From assembly GCF_001514115.1 (NCBI RefSeq), contig NZ_KQ948451.1, positions 1,076,109 to 1,140,108 on the forward strand: a stretch of DNA of 64,000 nucleotides, read 5' to 3'. The position numbers and the translations under genes were made by a program. The DNA comes from Streptomyces olivochromogenes (GTDB lineage: Bacteria > Actinomycetota > Actinomycetes > Streptomycetales > Streptomycetaceae). Below the pieces are notes generated by a model, which saw only the letters and a list, made by a program, of their open reading frames with translations, ran no database searches and had not been told where the DNA came from. This document shows, piece after piece, positions 62,137 through 64,000 of this stretch (positions are counted from its first letter, which is position 1; every line of letters begins with the position of its first letter).

Positions 62137-64000
62137 GTGCGAAGAACCCGTATCCTCACGGCCGTGCTGGCACTGGCCGCCGGCCTGCTGGCGGGCAGTC
62201 CGTCCGCCCTCGCCGCGAGCACCCCGACAACGACGCTCGCCGCCGACACGTACACCTGGAAGAACGCCCGGATCGACGGCGGCGGCTTCGTCCCCGGCAT
62301 CGTCTTCAACCGCTCCGAGAAGAACCTCGCCTACGCCCGCACCGACATCGGCGGCGCCTACCGCTGGCAGGAGTCGACCAAGACCTGGACCCCGCTCACG
62401 GACTCGATCGGCTGGGACCGTTGGGGCCACACCGGGGTGGTCAGCCTCGCGTCCGACTCCGTCGACCCGAACAAGGTGTACGCGGCGGTCGGCACGTACA
62501 CGAACAGCTGGGATCCCGGCAACGGTGCCGTGCTGCGCTCCGCCGACCGGGGCGCGAGCTGGCAGCGGACCGATCTGCCCTTCAAGCTGGGCGGGAACAT
62601 GCCGGGCCGGGGCATGGGCGAGCGCCTCGCGATCGACCCCAACCAGGACAGCGTGCTGTACCTCGGTGCGCCCAGCGGCAAGGGTCTGTGGCGGTCCACG
62701 GACTCGGGTGTCACGTGGTCGCAGGTGACCAACTTCCCGAACGTCGGCAACTACGTGCAGGACGCGACCGACACCAGCGGCTATGCCTCCGACAACCAGG
62801 GAATCGTCTGGGTCACCTTCGACGAGTCCACCGGCACCTCCGGAAGCGCCACACAGACGATCTACGTCGGGGTCGCCGACAAGGACAACGCGGTCTACCG
62901 CTCGACGGACGGCGGCGCGACCTGGTCCCGGCTCGCCGGGCAGCCCACCGGCTACCTCGCCCACAAGGGCGTCCTCGACGCCACGAACGGCTATCTCTAC
63001 CTCGCCTACAGCGACAAGGGCGGCCCGTACGACGGCGGCAAGGGCCAGCTGTGGCGGTACGCGACCAGGACCGGGACCTGGACGAACATCAGCCCGGTCG
63101 CGGAGGCCGACACCTACTACGGATTCAGCGGACTGACCGTCGACCGGCAGCATCCGGGCACGGTGATGACCACGGCGTACAGCTCGTGGTGGCCCGACAC
63201 CCAGATCTTCCGGTCCACCGACAGCGGCGGCACCTGGACGAAGGCCTGGGACTACACCTCGTACCCGAACCGCTCGAACCGCTACACGATGGACGTGTCG
63301 TCCGTGCCCTGGCTGACCTTCAACGCGAACCCGTCACCCCCCGAGCAGTCCCCCAAACTCGGCTGGATGACCGAGGGGTTGGAGATCGACCCGTTCGACT
63401 CCGCCCGGATGATGTACGGAACGGGCGCGACGATCTACGGCACCGAGAACCTCACGAACTGGGACAGCAACAGCCAGTTCACGATGCGGCCCATGGTCCA
63501 GGGCCTGGAGGAGACGGCGGTAAGCGACCTTGCCTCTCCCCCCTCCGGAGCCCCTCTCCTCAGCGCCCTCGGTGACATCGGCGGCTTCCGGCACACGGAC
63601 CTCACCAAGGTGCCGTCGATGATGTACACCTCGCCGAACTTCACCACGACGACGAGCCTCGACTACGGCGAGGCCAACCCGAACACGGTGGTGCGCGTCG
63701 GCAACCTCGACTCGGGCCCGCACATCGCCTTCTCCACGGACAACGGCGCCAACTGGTTCGCGGGCACCGACCCTTCGGGCGTCAGCGGCGGCGGCACGGT
63801 CGCGGCGGCGTCCGACGGCAGCCGCTTCGTGTGGAGCCCGGTGGGCGCGGGCGTGCAGTACACGACCGGCTTCGGTACGTCGTGGTCGGCGTCCGGCGGC
63901 ATCCCGTCCGGCGCGATCGTGGAGTCGGACCGAGTCGACCCGAAGACCTTCTACGGGTTCAAGTCCGGCCGGTTCTACGTCAGTTCGGACGGCGGCGCCA
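62137..64000 (+). CDS. Secreted GH74 xyloglucanase (C-terminus outside window)
   Basis: GH74 enzymes cut xyloglucan with two seven-bladed propellers. The visible 620 residues have a signal peptide (RRTRILTAVLALAAGLLAGSPSALA-AS) and repeated blade motifs (VLRSADRGASWQRTDLP, LWRSTDSGVTWSQV, VYRSTDGGATWSRLAG, IFRSTDSGGTWTKAWD). Both catalytic Asp are present: Asp70 in ARTDIGGAYRW and Asp480 in LGDIGGFRHTDL. GTG 62137 has AGAGAGG eight bases upstream; an in-frame ATG lies at 62110. A C-terminal CBM may follow outside the window. No CebR box was seen directly upstream. Confidence 0.93.
   Translation, partial: MRRTRILTAVLALAAGLLAGSPSALAASTPTTTLAADTYTWKNARIDGGGFVPGIVFNRSEKNLAYARTDIGGAYRWQESTKTWTPLTDSIGWDRWGHTGVVSLASDSVDPNKVYAAVGTYTNSWDPGNGAVLRSADRGASWQRTDLPFKLGGNMPGRGMGERLAIDPNQDSVLYLGAPSGKGLWRSTDSGVTWSQVTNFPNVGNYVQDATDTSGYASDNQGIVWVTFDESTGTSGSATQTIYVGVADKDNAVYRSTDGGATWSRLAGQPTGYLAHKGVLDATNGYLYLAYSDKGGPYDGGKGQLWRYATRTGTWTNISPVAEADTYYGFSGLTVDRQHPGTVMTTAYSSWWPDTQIFRSTDSGGTWTKAWDYTSYPNRSNRYTMDVSSVPWLTFNANPSPPEQSPKLGWMTEGLEIDPFDSARMMYGTGATIYGTENLTNWDSNSQFTMRPMVQGLEETAVSDLASPPSGAPLLSALGDIGGFRHTDLTKVPSMMYTSPNFTTTTSLDYGEANPNTVVRVGNLDSGPHIAFSTDNGANWFAGTDPSGVSGGGTVAAASDGSRFVWSPVGAGVQYTTGFGTSWSASGGIPSGAIVESDRVDPKTFYGFKSGRFYVSSDGGA

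Overview
The window is high-GC DNA with dense ATGA/GTGA start-stop overlaps, GTG and TTG starts, Tat and CBM2 exoenzymes and CebR-type operators. All of this points to a Streptomyces chromosome (inference from gene content and composition; no rRNA, tRNA, CRISPR array or intact insertion sequence was seen).

Region 1 (1-5.7 kb, minus strand): a CUT2 sugar ABC importer (ROK regulator, ATPase, permease, binding lipoprotein) followed by a Gfo/Idh/MocA dehydrogenase that runs off the left edge. Three short minisatellites lie in or between these genes.

Region 2 (5.9-19.5 kb): a GntR/FCD regulator, a KAS III-like enzyme, and an oxalate/formate-type MFS carrier with its tiny partner protein. Then come decayed methyltransferase, glycosyltransferase and unidentified remnants, and a five-gene formate dehydrogenase operon: a PanE-like reductase, the catalytic half of FdhA, a fused NuoE-NuoF diaphorase, the iron-sulfur half of FdhA, and FdhD. 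FdhA is split inside its molybdopterin domain. A GntR-type operator sequence is shared by the regulator gene and the operon.

Region 3 (19.6-33 kb): mostly ordinary metabolism and regulation. It holds a LysR regulator facing a deleted SDR gene, an isochorismatase-fold hydrolase, a MarR regulator and oxidoreductase sharing two perfect operators, a sialidase with a LamG domain, a DUF5005-like protein, a BASS transporter with a LysR regulator, an Lrp regulator with a drug efflux pump, and an acyl-CoA synthetase.

Region 4 (33.0-45.4 kb, minus strand) is the most striking. An apparent 12.4-kb operon starts with PQQ biosynthesis genes (pqqA, pqqC with a repeat-rich tail, pqqD, pqqE). It continues without a gap into a GH88/GH105 unsaturated-uronyl hydrolase (start overlapping the pqqE stop), a heparin-lyase-I-like polysaccharide lyase, an 1831-residue secreted enzyme with four apparent catalytic modules plus a CBM32-like domain, and a secreted PQQ-dependent sugar dehydrogenase with CBM6 and Fn3 modules. 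The layout suggests that cofactor, depolymerases and a PQQ oxidoreductase are made together to attack one complex polysaccharide.

Region 5 (45.5-55.4 kb): an aldo/keto reductase, a GH75 chitosanase behind a CsnR-like palindrome, an SDR, a membrane-anchored nSTAND/WD40 protein with an HTH, a GT39-like membrane protein, a His-rich methyltransferase and a PhyH-like oxygenase.

Region 6 (55.4-64 kb): a cellulase cluster of GH6, GH5 and GH48 enzymes, each with CBM2, and a GH74 xyloglucanase truncated by the right edge. Two CebR-type boxes lie between the divergent GH5 and GH48 genes.
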